NCBI RefSeq assembly: GCF_029278605.1
Contig: NZ_CP119573.1
Location: 1,674,001-1,738,000 of the forward strand
Length of the DNA stretch: 64,000 nucleotides
Direction: 5' to 3'
Origin: Cupriavidus sp. WKF15
GTDB lineage: Bacteria; Pseudomonadota; Gammaproteobacteria; Burkholderiales; Burkholderiaceae
In this document: piece after piece, positions 8,303 to 16,296 of the stretch
Layout: every line of letters begins with the position of its first letter
How positions within the stretch are numbered: position 1 is the stretch's first letter
The notes under the pieces: model-generated
What the model was told of the DNA's origin: nothing
What the model saw: the letters and a program-made list of their open reading frames with translations, nothing else
The model's database searches: none
Position numbers and translations under genes: made by a program

Positions 8303-8865
8303 TTGACCCTCCGCAATGCCGCCTTCTGTGGCGATCCCTGTGCCGATCCCGATCCCGATCCCGATCCCGACGCCGTGGCGGCGGCGCCGCCTTCCATGAT
8401 CTTCAGCAACCGCTCCCGCGCGCGCGACAGGCGCGACATTACGGTACCGATGGGAATGTCGAGCACGCGGGCGGCGTCCGCGTAGGACATGTCTTCGACC
8501 GACACCAGCAGCAGCACGCTGCGCTGCTCCGCCGGCAAGGTATCGAGCGCGCTCATGAGGTCGCGGTAGTGCAGGCCATCTTCCTGCGTGGCGCGCGCGC
8601 TCAGCGATTCGGCCACGTCCTCGATGGCGATATGCAGGCTGCGCGAGCCCGCCCGGCGCAGCGCCGTCATGGCCAGGTTATGCAGGATGGCGAACACCCA
8701 GCTGCGGGTGTCGCCGTGGCCGCGGCGGCTGTCCCAGTATGTGATGACCTTTTCCAGGCAGTCCTGCACGAGGTCGTCGGCGCTGTCCTGCTCGCGCAGC
8801 AGCGCACGCGCGTAGCGCCGCAACGCGGGGATCATCGGCTCGACGTGCAGCAGCAGGTCCTTCAC
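8299..8865 (-). CDS. ECF-family RNA polymerase sigma factor
   Basis: 188 residues. Region 2 is at about residues 10-75 (ALLREQDSADDLVQDCLEKV, then SWVFAILHNLAM) and region 4 at about 105-160 (LPAEQRSVLLLVSVEDMSYA, then IPIGTVMSRLSRARERL). An unusual C-terminal tail contains a (Ser-Gly)n stretch encoded by a GATCCC-type tandem repeat and ends in basic residues. It sits 41 nt after the beta-propeller gene and is coupled to the anti-sigma gene, so all four genes of this block are probably co-transcribed. Its regulon cannot be read from the window. Confidence 0.93.
   Translation of the reverse strand: MKDLLLHVEPMIPALRRYARALLREQDSADDLVQDCLEKVITYWDSRRGHGDTRSWVFAILHNLAMTALRRAGSRSLHIAIEDVAESLSARATQEDGLHYRDLMSALDTLPAEQRSVLLLVSVEDMSYADAARVLDIPIGTVMSRLSRARERLLKIMEGGAAATASGSGSGSGSAQGSPQKAALRRVK
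8345..8370. repeat. Hexanucleotide GATCCC tandem repeat inside the sigma gene
   Basis: About four tandem copies of GATCCC (plus strand) at the 3' end of the ECF sigma gene encode the Ser-Gly repeat of its C-terminal tail. The unit is six bases, so slippage would change tail length by two residues without shifting frame. Confidence 0.8.
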
Positions 8866-8906
8866 AGCCAGTCCTCTCCGGTACGCATAAAAATCTGTGC
8901 GACCGC

Positions 8907-10388
8907 CTACATGGCCTGTACCTGGACCGGCGTGGCGGGCTTGCCGTCGACGGCTGGCGCGATCACAAGATAGCGCCGCGCTTCGGTCCCGGCAATGCCT
9001 TGCACGACTTGCCGGATCGGCCCGATCGCGTTGACGATGGCCGCTCCCGCCGGGTTGGTGTTGAAGTTGGCCAGCGGCTCCAGCGGACCGGTGCCGTCTG
9101 GTCGGCTTGCCAGCGCGAGGACGTAAGGCTGCTTGGGCTGCAGCCCGGTGACAGACGCCTGCAGGACCTGCAGCAGCCCCTGGTCGAAGAGCGTCACGCT
9201 TGTCGGCGCGGCGCCGCCGCCAGCGGGTTTGCCCCCGGTTACGGGCACCAGCGTCAGTTGCGTGGTTTGCGCGGCGTTGCCGATCGGCTGCAGTCCTTGC
9301 GTCCCCGGTCCTTCAGGCACGGCATTCGGTACATAGACGATGGCCTGCGGCGCCTGGCCTACTGGCACATTGGCGACGACCTGGTTGGTGGCGGTGTCGA
9401 TGGCCGCAAGGCTGTCCGCGTTCTCCAGGCCCACGTAGATGCGGGTACCGTCGCCGGACGGCCAGAGGCCATGCGGCAGGGCGCCCACGGGAATCGTTGC
9501 CACCTGGGAGAAGTCGTCCGTGCGGAAGACCTTCACCTGGTTCAGCCCGCCGATGGTCACGTAGGCGAACGTGCCGGCCGCGGTGTGCGCAAAGTTCACG
9601 TGGTTGGTGATCGCGCCGGTCTCAAGGGTCTTGAGCAGGCTGAACGGCGGGCGGGCGTCGAACACCTGGGTCTTGCCGATATCCTTGAGCGTGAACCACA
9701 CCTGCTTGCCGTCTGGCGTGGCGGCAATGTTCGGGCAGAACGGGCTTTCCTGCTTCACGCGCGCGACGACCTTGTGGTCGACTACGGTGACGACCGCGAC
9801 TTCAGGGTTGAAGGACGAGCAGATGTAGCCGTATTTGCCGTCCGGCGAAAAGATCTGCATGCCCGGGCCGGCGGCGACGGTGATGCGAGTCTTCTCTGTG
9901 AACGTCCTGGCGTCGATGACCGAAATGTAGTTCTCGCCGCGCACCGTTACCCAGACTTCCTTGCCGTCAGGCGTGTAGAACGCTTCATGCGGCGAGCGTC
10001 CCACGTAAGTCACGTGCTTGACGGCATTGGTCGCCGTGTCGATGAAGGACACCGAGTTGGAGCCGATCGACACCACCGCCAGCGTGCGCCGGTCGGGCGA
10101 GAAGCCCAGGCCATGCACGAGCAACTGGCCGCGGTAGAGCGGGCTGAGGTTGCCCGGTGTCGGATCGCCCAGCCGGATCACGCCCAGCAGCTTGTTGTCG
10201 GCCGGATCGGTCACCGACACAGTGTTCGAGAACTGCTCGGCCGCGTAGATGCGGTCGCGGTGGCTGACGGGCACGTTGGGTGCGCTCAGTGGGCCGGGCG
10301 CTTGGCCGGCCAGTGCGGTGCCGGACAGGCCGAGCAGCAGCGCGAGGGTCAGGGCGGTCTTGGTGGTTTTGGCGGGGGCGCGGTTCAT
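8907..10388 (-). CDS. Secreted YVTN/YncE-type beta-propeller protein
   Basis: 493 residues with a Sec signal peptide (hydrophobic TALTLALLLGLSGTALAG, cleavage after ALA). Repeated blades contain motifs such as NTVSVTDPADNKLLGVIRLG, NSVSFIDTATNAVK and SLAAIDTATNQVVANVPVG, characteristic of the YVTN repeat/lactonase-like fold. The last 120 residues form a separate region after the propeller. Periplasmic or exported; these proteins bind ligands or partners and no enzyme active site is evident. It starts 15 nt after the DUF305 gene and precedes the sigma/anti-sigma pair, so it may act in signalling to, or be a target of, that sigma system. Confidence 0.8.
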   Translation of the reverse strand: MNRAPAKTTKTALTLALLLGLSGTALAGQAPGPLSAPNVPVSHRDRIYAAEQFSNTVSVTDPADNKLLGVIRLGDPTPGNLSPLYRGQLLVHGLGFSPDRRTLAVVSIGSNSVSFIDTATNAVKHVTYVGRSPHEAFYTPDGKEVWVTVRGENYISVIDARTFTEKTRITVAAGPGMQIFSPDGKYGYICSSFNPEVAVVTVVDHKVVARVKQESPFCPNIAATPDGKQVWFTLKDIGKTQVFDARPPFSLLKTLETGAITNHVNFAHTAAGTFAYVTIGGLNQVKVFRTDDFSQVATIPVGALPHGLWPSGDGTRIYVGLENADSLAAIDTATNQVVANVPVGQAPQAIVYVPNAVPEGPGTQGLQPIGNAAQTTQLTLVPVTGGKPAGGGAAPTSVTLFDQGLLQVLQASVTGLQPKQPYVLALASRPDGTGPLEPLANFNTNPAGAAIVNAIGPIRQVVQGIAGTEARRYLVIAPAVDGKPATPVQVQAM

Positions 10389-10403
10389 GGCTTGGTCTTG
10401 TTG

Positions 10404-10859
10404 TCAGTGTACGTGTGTGGCATGGCTGTGCCCGGCCGCTTGCGGCGGGGCCTGGTCGCTTCTGGCCGGCTGGGTCGGTGCGGGGGCGGAGGGCGGCAGC
10501 GGCTGGCCGAGCGCGAGCCGCATCGCGGCAATCTCCTGCAGCTGTCCGACGATGATTTCCTGCGCAATGCGCCGCAGCTGTTCATTGCGCCCGTAGCGCA
10601 ACTCGGCCATGGCCATGTCGATGGCGCCCTGGTGATGCGGAATCATCATGGCGGCGAAGTCCTGGTCGATATCGCCGCTGGGCTGTACGGCCATGCCGTC
10701 CATCATCCGCGTCATGGCGGCCTCGTTCTCGGACGCGAATTTCTGCTGGTCTGTGGTGCCCTGGGCCTTGGCGGCAGCCGGGAGCAGGAAGGCGGCCGTC
10801 AATGCCAGGACAGCCCAGGCAGAGGCGGGGGAGCGCGGTGGGCGGGGCGGGAGTGCCAT
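10404..10859 (-). CDS. Secreted DUF305 protein, His/Met-rich, possibly metal-binding
   Basis: 151 residues with a signal peptide (AVLALTAAFLLPAAAKAQG). The DUF305 ferritin-like helical domain shows the family core MMIPHHQGAIDMAMAELRYG and an upstream MTRMMDGM stretch. Its tail is proline-rich and ends in HSHATHVH. DUF305 proteins often sit beside copper and other metal-resistance genes, and the His/Met content suggests metal binding, but neither metal nor function is shown here. It is the first gene of the likely operon with the beta-propeller, sigma and anti-sigma genes. Confidence 0.83.
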   Translation of the reverse strand: MALPPRPPRSPASAWAVLALTAAFLLPAAAKAQGTTDQQKFASENEAAMTRMMDGMAVQPSGDIDQDFAAMMIPHHQGAIDMAMAELRYGRNEQLRRIAQEIIVGQLQEIAAMRLALGQPLPPSAPAPTQPARSDQAPPQAAGHSHATHVH

Positions 10860-10984
10860 GGTTCCTCGTCGTTCAGGCGGTCCGGGAGTTGGACCAATGT
10901 GTGGTAGACGTGGGAGGGGGTGGGTTTATTCCACTGGGGATTGGGATTTTTGTTTTTTTGAGGTTGTCGTGGTTGGCGGGTGCT

Positions 10985-11642
10985 GCTGTTTCGCCGGCGT
11001 AGCCGGCGAGTCACTTTTTGTCCAGAGCGACAAAAAGTAACCAAAAAGCGCGTTTACTTGCCCTAGCGGGCGAATATTGATCGTAGTGTGCTGAGGGTGT
11101 TGTACGGGTATGGGCTTCAGAGTGTGCCCGGCTGCCTGCCGCGTGGTGCGCGTCCGCCGGTAGGCTTTCAAGCAATGATTGAACGAGCCCCGAAACTGTC
11201 CGTGGTCCCTGCTGCTACCGACATCGTGTAATCGCCTTCGGCTGCGCTACGCGCAGAGCCCTAGTCTGAGCACCCAGGCCGCAGGCAAACCGCGCCACAG
11301 CGAAGCAGAGAAACCGAACCGTTGGCACGGGCGACGATGATGCCCGTCGCAAACCGACTAGGACGCGCGCGCAGCGCAGCCGAAGGCGTCCGACCACTGG
11401 CGCTATTGGAACGCTGTACCCGAGCCCTACATGGGGATCGTACACAAGCCGGTTATCGCAGGCACAGGTTCTGAATCACTATGCGTAGCAGGCTCGAACG
11501 GGCAACCACGTTTCGCGAGACCAAAGCCGCTTGAACACAAGAAGCGTATCGTTGATGGCCAGCCGCCAGGCGACGCGCTTCTTGCCTACTTCTTGTCGCT
11601 TCGGACAAGAAGTAGGTCGCCGGCTACGCCGGCGAAACAGCG
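10985..11642. repeat. Outer inverted-repeat pair (arms 10985-11042 and 11585-11642)
   Basis: The left arm reads GCTGTTTCGCCGGCGTAGCC and continues; the right arm, reverse-complemented, reads the same for its first 25 bases and then matches with a few changes over about 58 nt. Each arm itself holds two hairpins: CGCCGGC-GTA-GCCGGCG, and a perfect stem of ACTTTTTGTC with GACAAAAAGT (left) or CTACTTCTTGTC with GACAAGAAGTAG (right). The arms enclose about 540 nt without an obvious gene. This could be a non-autonomous mobile element or the terminator/structure pair of a dispersed element. Confidence 0.7.
11233..11388. repeat. Inner inverted-repeat pair (arms 11233-11266 and 11356-11388)
   Basis: The left arm begins CGCCTTCGGCTGCGCTACGC and ends CCTAGTC. 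The right arm is its near-perfect reverse complement, beginning GACTAGGACG and ending GCAGCGCAGCCGAAGGCG. About 90 nt lie between, with a further small hairpin ACGGGC/GCCCGT. The pair sits almost centrally inside the outer repeat, so the whole 660-nt unit can fold as a large nested palindrome. Confidence 0.7.
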
Positions 11643-11721
11643 GCGCCTGCCAAGGACGATGAGCCAGCTACCACCAAAGCCCACAGTTTAAAGTGGTCCG
11701 ACACACCCACCCCAACCAAAT

Positions 11722-12711
11722 TCAATCCGGCTTAATCTGCGCCCGCGCAATGATCGGCCTCCACCGCTGCTGTTCCTGCGCAATGAACTGCGCGAACTCC
11801 TGCGGCGTGCTGCCCACCACCAGCGCCGCATCGGCGCTCAGCCGCTGTGTCGACGCAGGGCTCTTGACCGCCTTGGCCGCGGCGTCGGCGAGCTTGTCGG
11901 TGGCCGGCTGCGACAGGCTTGCCGGGGCCAGCAGGCCGTACCACTGCGTCATCTCGAAGCCCGGATAGCCCTGTTCAGCGACCGTGCCGACCTCAGGCAG
12001 CTGCGGGATGCGCTGCGACGTGCCCGTGGCGATGCAGCGCAGCTTGCCCGCCTTGATGAACGGCAGGATGGCCGGCGCGCCGACCGCGGCCGCGTCGAGT
12101 CTGCCGGACAGCAGGTCAGTGATCTGCGGGCCGCTGCCGCGGTACGGCACATGGGTGATGAAGGTGCCGGTTGCGGCCTTCAGGTACTCGAAGGCAAGAT
12201 GCCCCGCGCTGCCATTGCCGGCCGAACCGTAGTTGAGCTTGCCGGGCTTGCTCTTGGCCAGCGCGATGAACTCCTTCAGGTTCTTCGCCGGCACGTCGGG
12301 ATGGATCACGTACAGGCTCGGCACCTTGGACAGCAGGGAAATCGGGCGGAAGTCCTTGTTCGGGTCGTACGGCAGCCTGGCGAAGATGTAGGGATTCACC
12401 GCGAGGGTACCAATATGGCCCAGGATCAACGTGTGCTGGTCATCGGCGCGCGCCACTTCTCCCATGGCGACATTGCCTGCGCCGCCGGGCTTGTTCTCGA
12501 CGAATACCGATACGCCAAGTAGCCGGGTCAGTTCGGCGGCGGTCGAGCGGGCCACGATCTCTGAACTGCCGCCCGGCGCGAACGGCACCACCAGGCGGAT
12601 GGGCTTGGCGGGCCACGCCTGCGCCCGCGCGAGCGAAGGCGCGAGGGCGCCGGCGCCTAGCGCGGCGGCGAGCTTCAGGACGTCGCGGCGGACGGGGTCA
12701 AACTGGGTCAT
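11722..12711 (-). CDS. Bug/TctC-type solute-binding receptor with Tat-like signal
   Basis: 329 residues. Periplasmic binding protein of the Bug (TctC) family, which captures carboxylates and related small molecules. The N-terminus RRDVLKLAAALGAGALAPS followed by ARA looks like a twin-arginine signal. Family blocks include PIRLVVPFAPGGSSEIVAR, VENKPGGAGNVAMGEVA and HVPYRGSGPQITDLLSGRLD. It is the last gene of a GntR-Bug-Bug series, 68 nt after a second receptor. No TctA/TctB membrane genes are present, as is common for orphan Bug receptors, so its transporter is unknown. The divergent amidohydrolase suggests a cyclic or aromatic carboxylate ligand, which is inference. Confidence 0.9.
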   Translation of the reverse strand: MTQFDPVRRDVLKLAAALGAGALAPSLARAQAWPAKPIRLVVPFAPGGSSEIVARSTAAELTRLLGVSVFVENKPGGAGNVAMGEVARADDQHTLILGHIGTLAVNPYIFARLPYDPNKDFRPISLLSKVPSLYVIHPDVPAKNLKEFIALAKSKPGKLNYGSAGNGSAGHLAFEYLKAATGTFITHVPYRGSGPQITDLLSGRLDAAAVGAPAILPFIKAGKLRCIATGTSQRIPQLPEVGTVAEQGYPGFEMTQWYGLLAPASLSQPATDKLADAAAKAVKSPASTQRLSADAALVVGSTPQEFAQFIAQEQQRWRPIIARAQIKPD

Positions 12712-12779
12712 GCATTTCTCCGGAGAAGCTTGATGATTCTTGTTGGCTGGGCGCTTGCGGCGGGTGACCGGCGGTCACC

Positions 12780-13778
12780 TCATTCGGGCTTGACGTTGCC
12801 ATCCTTGATGACCTTCGCCCACAGGCGGGTCTGGTTGTCGATATAGCGGGCGGCCTCGGCGGGCGGCGCGGCCACGACCTCGCCGCCCAGTTCCGCAATG
12901 CGCTTGCGCACCTCGGGGCTGTTCATGACCTTCTGCAGCGCCTCGGACAGCTTGGCGGCAATCGGCTGGGGCGTGCCGGCCGGAACGAACGCGGCATTCC
13001 ATTCATAGACTTCGTAGCCGGCCACGCCGGCTTCTTCCATGGTCGGCACCGACGGCAGCGCTGGCGTGCGCGTATGGCTGGTCACGGCAAGTGGCCTGAG
13101 CTTGCCGGCCTTGATGTGCTGCAGGCTCGATGCCACGTTGGCGAAGAACAGCGGCACCTGGCCTGCGATCACGTCCGTCATGGCCGGGCCACCGCCCTTG
13201 TAGGGCACGTGCAGCAGGTCCACGCCGGCGCGCTGCTCGAACAGCACGCCGGACAGATGCTGGGCGGAACCGTTGCCCGACGATGCAAAGGCCACCGTGC
13301 CCGGCTTCTGCTTCGCCATGGCCAGGACATCCCTGACCGAGTGCGCCGGGAATCCCGGCGTGGCAACCAGTACATTGGGATAGCGGGCCAGCACGCCAAT
13401 CGCGGTGAAGGCCTTGGCGGGGTCATAGGGCAGGCGCGGATACAGGCTGGGATTCACCGCATAGGAAGAGGCATCGACCATCAGCGTGTAGCCGTCCGGT
13501 GCTGCCTTGGCAACGTAGGACGCGCCGATCTGGCCGCCGGCGCCGGGCCGGTTTTCCACGATGACGGACTGGCCGAGTTCGCGCCCGAGGCCGGGCGCGA
13601 TCAGCCGTGCCATCAGGTCTGCGCCTCCGCCCGGCGGGTAGGTCACGACGATGGTTATGGGCCGGGTCGGCCACTGCGCGGCCGGTTCCGCGGCCTGCAC
13701 AAGGGCAGGGGCGAGCAGCAGGGTGGTCACCAGGGTCGCGGCGATCCGTGTTGGCGAATGCTTCAAGCTTGTCTCCAT
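12780..13778 (-). CDS. Bug/TctC-type solute-binding receptor
   Basis: 332 residues with a Sec signal peptide ending near VQAAEP. Bug-family blocks: PITIVVTYPPGGGADLMARL, VENRPGAGGQIGASYVAKAA, DGYTLMVDASSYAVNPSLY and LLHVPYKGGGPAMTDVIAGQ. It lies 23 nt after the GntR/UTRA regulator and precedes the other Bug gene, so the three should be one transcript. The two receptors are clearly different proteins rather than a recent duplication. Ligand unknown. Confidence 0.92.
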   Translation of the reverse strand: METSLKHSPTRIAATLVTTLLLAPALVQAAEPAAQWPTRPITIVVTYPPGGGADLMARLIAPGLGRELGQSVIVENRPGAGGQIGASYVAKAAPDGYTLMVDASSYAVNPSLYPRLPYDPAKAFTAIGVLARYPNVLVATPGFPAHSVRDVLAMAKQKPGTVAFASSGNGSAQHLSGVLFEQRAGVDLLHVPYKGGGPAMTDVIAGQVPLFFANVASSLQHIKAGKLRPLAVTSHTRTPALPSVPTMEEAGVAGYEVYEWNAAFVPAGTPQPIAAKLSEALQKVMNSPEVRKRIAELGGEVVAAPPAEAARYIDNQTRLWAKVIKDGNVKPE

Positions 13779-13801
13779 ATCAATGGGCGTTCTTCGTCTG
13801 G

Positions 13802-14584
13802 TCAGCGGATGTCCGCCTGGTAGCGGAAGGCGTAGGCATCGCCCCTTGTCAGCCGGTATTCCGCGCAGTGGCCCTGCAGGTCATAGGCGCGCCGCGTTAC
13901 CAGCGCGCAGGGATGGCCGTCAGGCAACTCCAGCAGGCCTGCCTCGGCGGTATCCAGCGTGCGGAAGGTCACCTCGTCCACGGCACGATGGATGGTGATG
14001 CCGCATTGCGAGCCCAGCAGCGGATAAAGCAGGTCACCCCATTCGGCTTTTGGCAGGCGCTGCAATGGTTCGCAGCGCGGCAGCGGCAGCCAGATCGATT
14101 CGAGCAGGCGCGGCTTGTCGTCGAGCCAGCGCCGCCGCGAGATCGCGAGGCCGCGTGCGCCGGCATCGAGCCCGAACAGCGCAGCCATGCTCTTGTCCAG
14201 CCGCGCCGCCCGGCACGACAGGATCTCGGAGCGCGGGATGGCCGGGCGCGGCTCGGTGCCCGTGGTGAAGCTGCCAGGTGCTGCCGCATCGGCGCGGAAG
14301 CGGAAGAACCGCATCATGCTTGCGCCGGTGAGTCCGTTGCGCACGAAGGTGCCTTTGCCCTGGACGCGTTCCAGCAGTCCTTCCTGCACCAGCACGGAGA
14401 TGGCCTGGCGGATGGTGCCCAGCGCAATGCCGAACTCGACGGCAAGCGCGCTTTCCGCCGGAATGGCTGCGCCGGGCGGCCATTCCCCATCGACGATCTT
14501 GCGCTGCAGTTGTGCGGCAATCCGGCCATAGCGGCTGACGCCGGGGGCGGTCGCGGCACTGTGCAGCAGGTCGTTGTCTTGCAT
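13802..14584 (-). CDS. GntR family (UTRA/HutC type) transcriptional regulator
   Basis: 260 residues. A winged helix occupies about residues 15-85 (RYGRIAAQLQRKIVDGEWPP, then EFGIALGTIRQAISVLVQEG, then VQGKGTFV). A UTRA ligand domain follows, ending AEYRLTRGDAYAFRYQADIR. It probably represses its own operon and the divergent amidohydrolase through the palindrome at 14607-14620, releasing on binding the substrate or an intermediate. Confidence 0.92.
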   Translation of the reverse strand: MQDNDLLHSAATAPGVSRYGRIAAQLQRKIVDGEWPPGAAIPAESALAVEFGIALGTIRQAISVLVQEGLLERVQGKGTFVRNGLTGASMMRFFRFRADAAAPGSFTTGTEPRPAIPRSEILSCRAARLDKSMAALFGLDAGARGLAISRRRWLDDKPRLLESIWLPLPRCEPLQRLPKAEWGDLLYPLLGSQCGITIHRAVDEVTFRTLDTAEAGLLELPDGHPCALVTRRAYDLQGHCAEYRLTRGDAYAFRYQADIR

Positions 14585-14606
14585 CTAGCGTCCGTGTTAG
14601 ATTGAT

Positions 14607-14620
14607 GTCCTCTAGAGGAC
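14607..14620. promoter_or_regulatory. 14-bp perfect palindrome, likely GntR operator
   Basis: GTCCTCTAGAGGAC lies in the 100-nt space between the divergent GntR regulator and amidohydrolase genes. It is a perfect palindrome in the only shared control region, so it is the best candidate site for the adjacent UTRA regulator. Confidence 0.6.
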
Positions 14621-14684
14621 TAGATTAGCTTCGGGGCGCCTGGCACCATATCAGGGCTTACCCGTAGGCGAGGAATGGCTGACG

Positions 14685-15533
14685 ATGATGCGCAATGAGA
14701 TGCCGCTGGTGGATTGCCACTTTCACCTGTTCGATGCCGGGGCCGGCACGCCGTCCGCCCGCTATCGGCCCGCGTACGCCGCGCGCATCGAGGATTGGCA
14801 AAGGCTGCTGGCGCCGCTGGGCGATCTCTATGGCGTGGTGGTCCAGACCAGTTTCCTTGGCACCGACAATGCGGCGCTGCTCGCGGCGCTTGGCGCCAGT
14901 GCCGGCCGGCTGCGTGGCGTGGCGGTGGTCGACCCGTCGGTCACGGACGATGCGCTGGCCGCCATGCACGCGGCCGGCGTGCGCGGCATCCGGCTGAACC
15001 TCTTTGGCGACCCGGACTGGCGCCGTATCGGGACGGCACCATGGCGGACGCTGTTCGAGCGGATCGCCGGGCTGGGCTGGCACGTGGAACTGCATACCGA
15101 GAACGGGCAGGGCGTCGCGATGCTGGCCGAACTCGACGCGGCGCTTGGCCATTGCGCCGCGCCGGTGGTACTGGACCACTTTTGCCGGCCTGGCGAGCGA
15201 GGCTCGCGCGATGCCGTGTTCGAGGCGGTGGCAACGACGCTGCGGCACCGGCAGGTATGGGTGAAGCTCAGCGCCCCGTATCGCCTGCCGACGGGAACGG
15301 ATTGGCAGTCGCTTGCCGGCACGTGGAGCCAGGTCGTGGGGCCAGACCGTTTGCTGCTGGGCAGTGACTGGCCCTGGACCAATCATGAATCCGCGGCACG
15401 TGCCGATGAGTGCGCGGCATTGTTCGGCTGGCCGTGCGAGCCGGGTGCTGGCGGCGAAGTGGCGGGTGCCCGCGGATTTGCCGAGTCGCTGCGCTGGCGA
15501 AATGCGGCGGCGCTCTATGGGTTTGACTTGTAG
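14685..15533 (+). CDS. Amidohydrolase_2 family hydrolase (PDC-lactonase-like)
   Basis: 282 residues. Metal-dependent TIM-barrel hydrolase of the amidohydrolase_2 family. The metal motif DCHFHLFD is at about residues 9-17; later blocks include VVDPSVTDDALAAMHAAGV, VRGIRLNLFGDPDWR, a VVLDHFCRP strand and LLLGSDWPWTNHE with the final acidic ligand. Relatives hydrolyse lactones such as 2-pyrone-4,6-dicarboxylate or decarboxylate aromatic acids. Substrate not determined; the divergent Bug receptors fit a carboxylate catabolic role. The start is uncertain among 14685, 14688 and 14700. Confidence 0.85.
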   Translation: MMRNEMPLVDCHFHLFDAGAGTPSARYRPAYAARIEDWQRLLAPLGDLYGVVVQTSFLGTDNAALLAALGASAGRLRGVAVVDPSVTDDALAAMHAAGVRGIRLNLFGDPDWRRIGTAPWRTLFERIAGLGWHVELHTENGQGVAMLAELDAALGHCAAPVVLDHFCRPGERGSRDAVFEAVATTLRHRQVWVKLSAPYRLPTGTDWQSLAGTWSQVVGPDRLLLGSDWPWTNHESAARADECAALFGWPCEPGAGGEVAGARGFAESLRWRNAAALYGFDL

Positions 15534-15676
15534 GTCTTCCATGTCCCGCGTGCCAAAGGGAACGATCCTGCCTATTCCCAGTCAATCGTAATCGTTAAGT
15601 TACAATGTTGTACTGCAGCACGGCCCGCACTCGTTTGCAGAGTGCGGTATCAAGCCCTGCTGAGCGCCCCCGACCC

Positions 15677-16111
15677 ATGCGATTCCTGTTCCTGCTGATG
15701 ACTGCCTTGTGCCTGTCGCTGCTCTCCTTTGGAGCGGCCGCGCACGCGCACGCGGGTTTGCAGGGGCAAGTCGCCACGGTTGCCGCCCGGACTGCCGCGG
15801 TACAGGACAAAGTCACCGAAGTCGCGGCGCTACCGTCCGTCGACGAGATGGGGCGGGTGATCGCCCCCGGCGATGATGGCCTGCACGACGAAGACGCCAT
15901 CGACGACCCGCCACCCGGCTACTGCAATATCTGGTCGGCGGACCTGCTCGATCCGCTGGACCTGCTGGACGAGATCGAAGAGTCCAGCGCCTTGTTCGGC
16001 CTGCCGACCGTGAAGCTCCTGCTGCGCGCGGAAGATTTCTGGCAGGCACCCGCCGGGCGCACCGAGCCCCCCGCCACGGCTTTCTTCAAGCCGCCGATTT
16101 CCCTCGCCTGA
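15677..16111 (+). CDS. czcI: CzcI-like small periplasmic protein of a metal-efflux operon
   Basis: 144 residues with a signal peptide (MRFLFLLMTALCLSLLSFGA, cleavage in AHAHAG). The mature part is short, acidic and rich in Asp/Glu, with a DEMGRVIAPGDDGLHDEDAI stretch and one Cys (GYCNIW). Size, signal peptide and position directly before czcC-czcB-czcA match CzcI of Cupriavidus metal-resistance operons, a poorly understood periplasmic accessory or regulatory protein. A start at 15605 would place 24 residues before the signal peptide and is less likely. A 185-nt gap separates it from czcC. Confidence 0.7.
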   Translation: MRFLFLLMTALCLSLLSFGAAAHAHAGLQGQVATVAARTAAVQDKVTEVAALPSVDEMGRVIAPGDDGLHDEDAIDDPPPGYCNIWSADLLDPLDLLDEIEESSALFGLPTVKLLLRAEDFWQAPAGRTEPPATAFFKPPISLA

Positions 16112-16296
16112 TCTCCTTCGCGCCCGGCGCGCGGCCTTGCCGCTTCCGGGGAGCGTCCCATTGCCTGCCCAGATCTCCCGGCGCGCCTTCGCGGTAGCCG
16201 GCTGAGTCCGTTGCGGTCGTCCGCCTTGTTCGCGTCGCGTGCGAGAGCGGCGTCGCGGCGTGGCGCAGGCAGCCGTATCGCTTGTTTTCCCGACTC

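Larger units (their letters stand above)
10860..11721. other. 860-nt gene-poor region with nested inverted repeats
   Basis: No reading frame here has a credible start, ribosome site or recognisable protein. The content is repeat structure: an outer pair of about 58-nt inverted arms and an inner pair of about 33-nt arms (listed separately). The frames over it encode Arg/Pro-rich nonsense. The upstream promoter of the DUF305 operon should lie near 10860-10980 but I cannot place it. Confidence 0.6.

Noticed and set aside
8340..8372. Tandem repeat as a CRISPR or phase-variable switch
   Set aside because: Units are six bases without spacers and slippage keeps the reading frame, so neither CRISPR nor on/off phase variation applies.
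10799..11445. Several 60-130 residue frames across the repeat region
   Set aside because: They run through the inverted-repeat arms and stems, have no ribosome sites and show repeat-driven composition.
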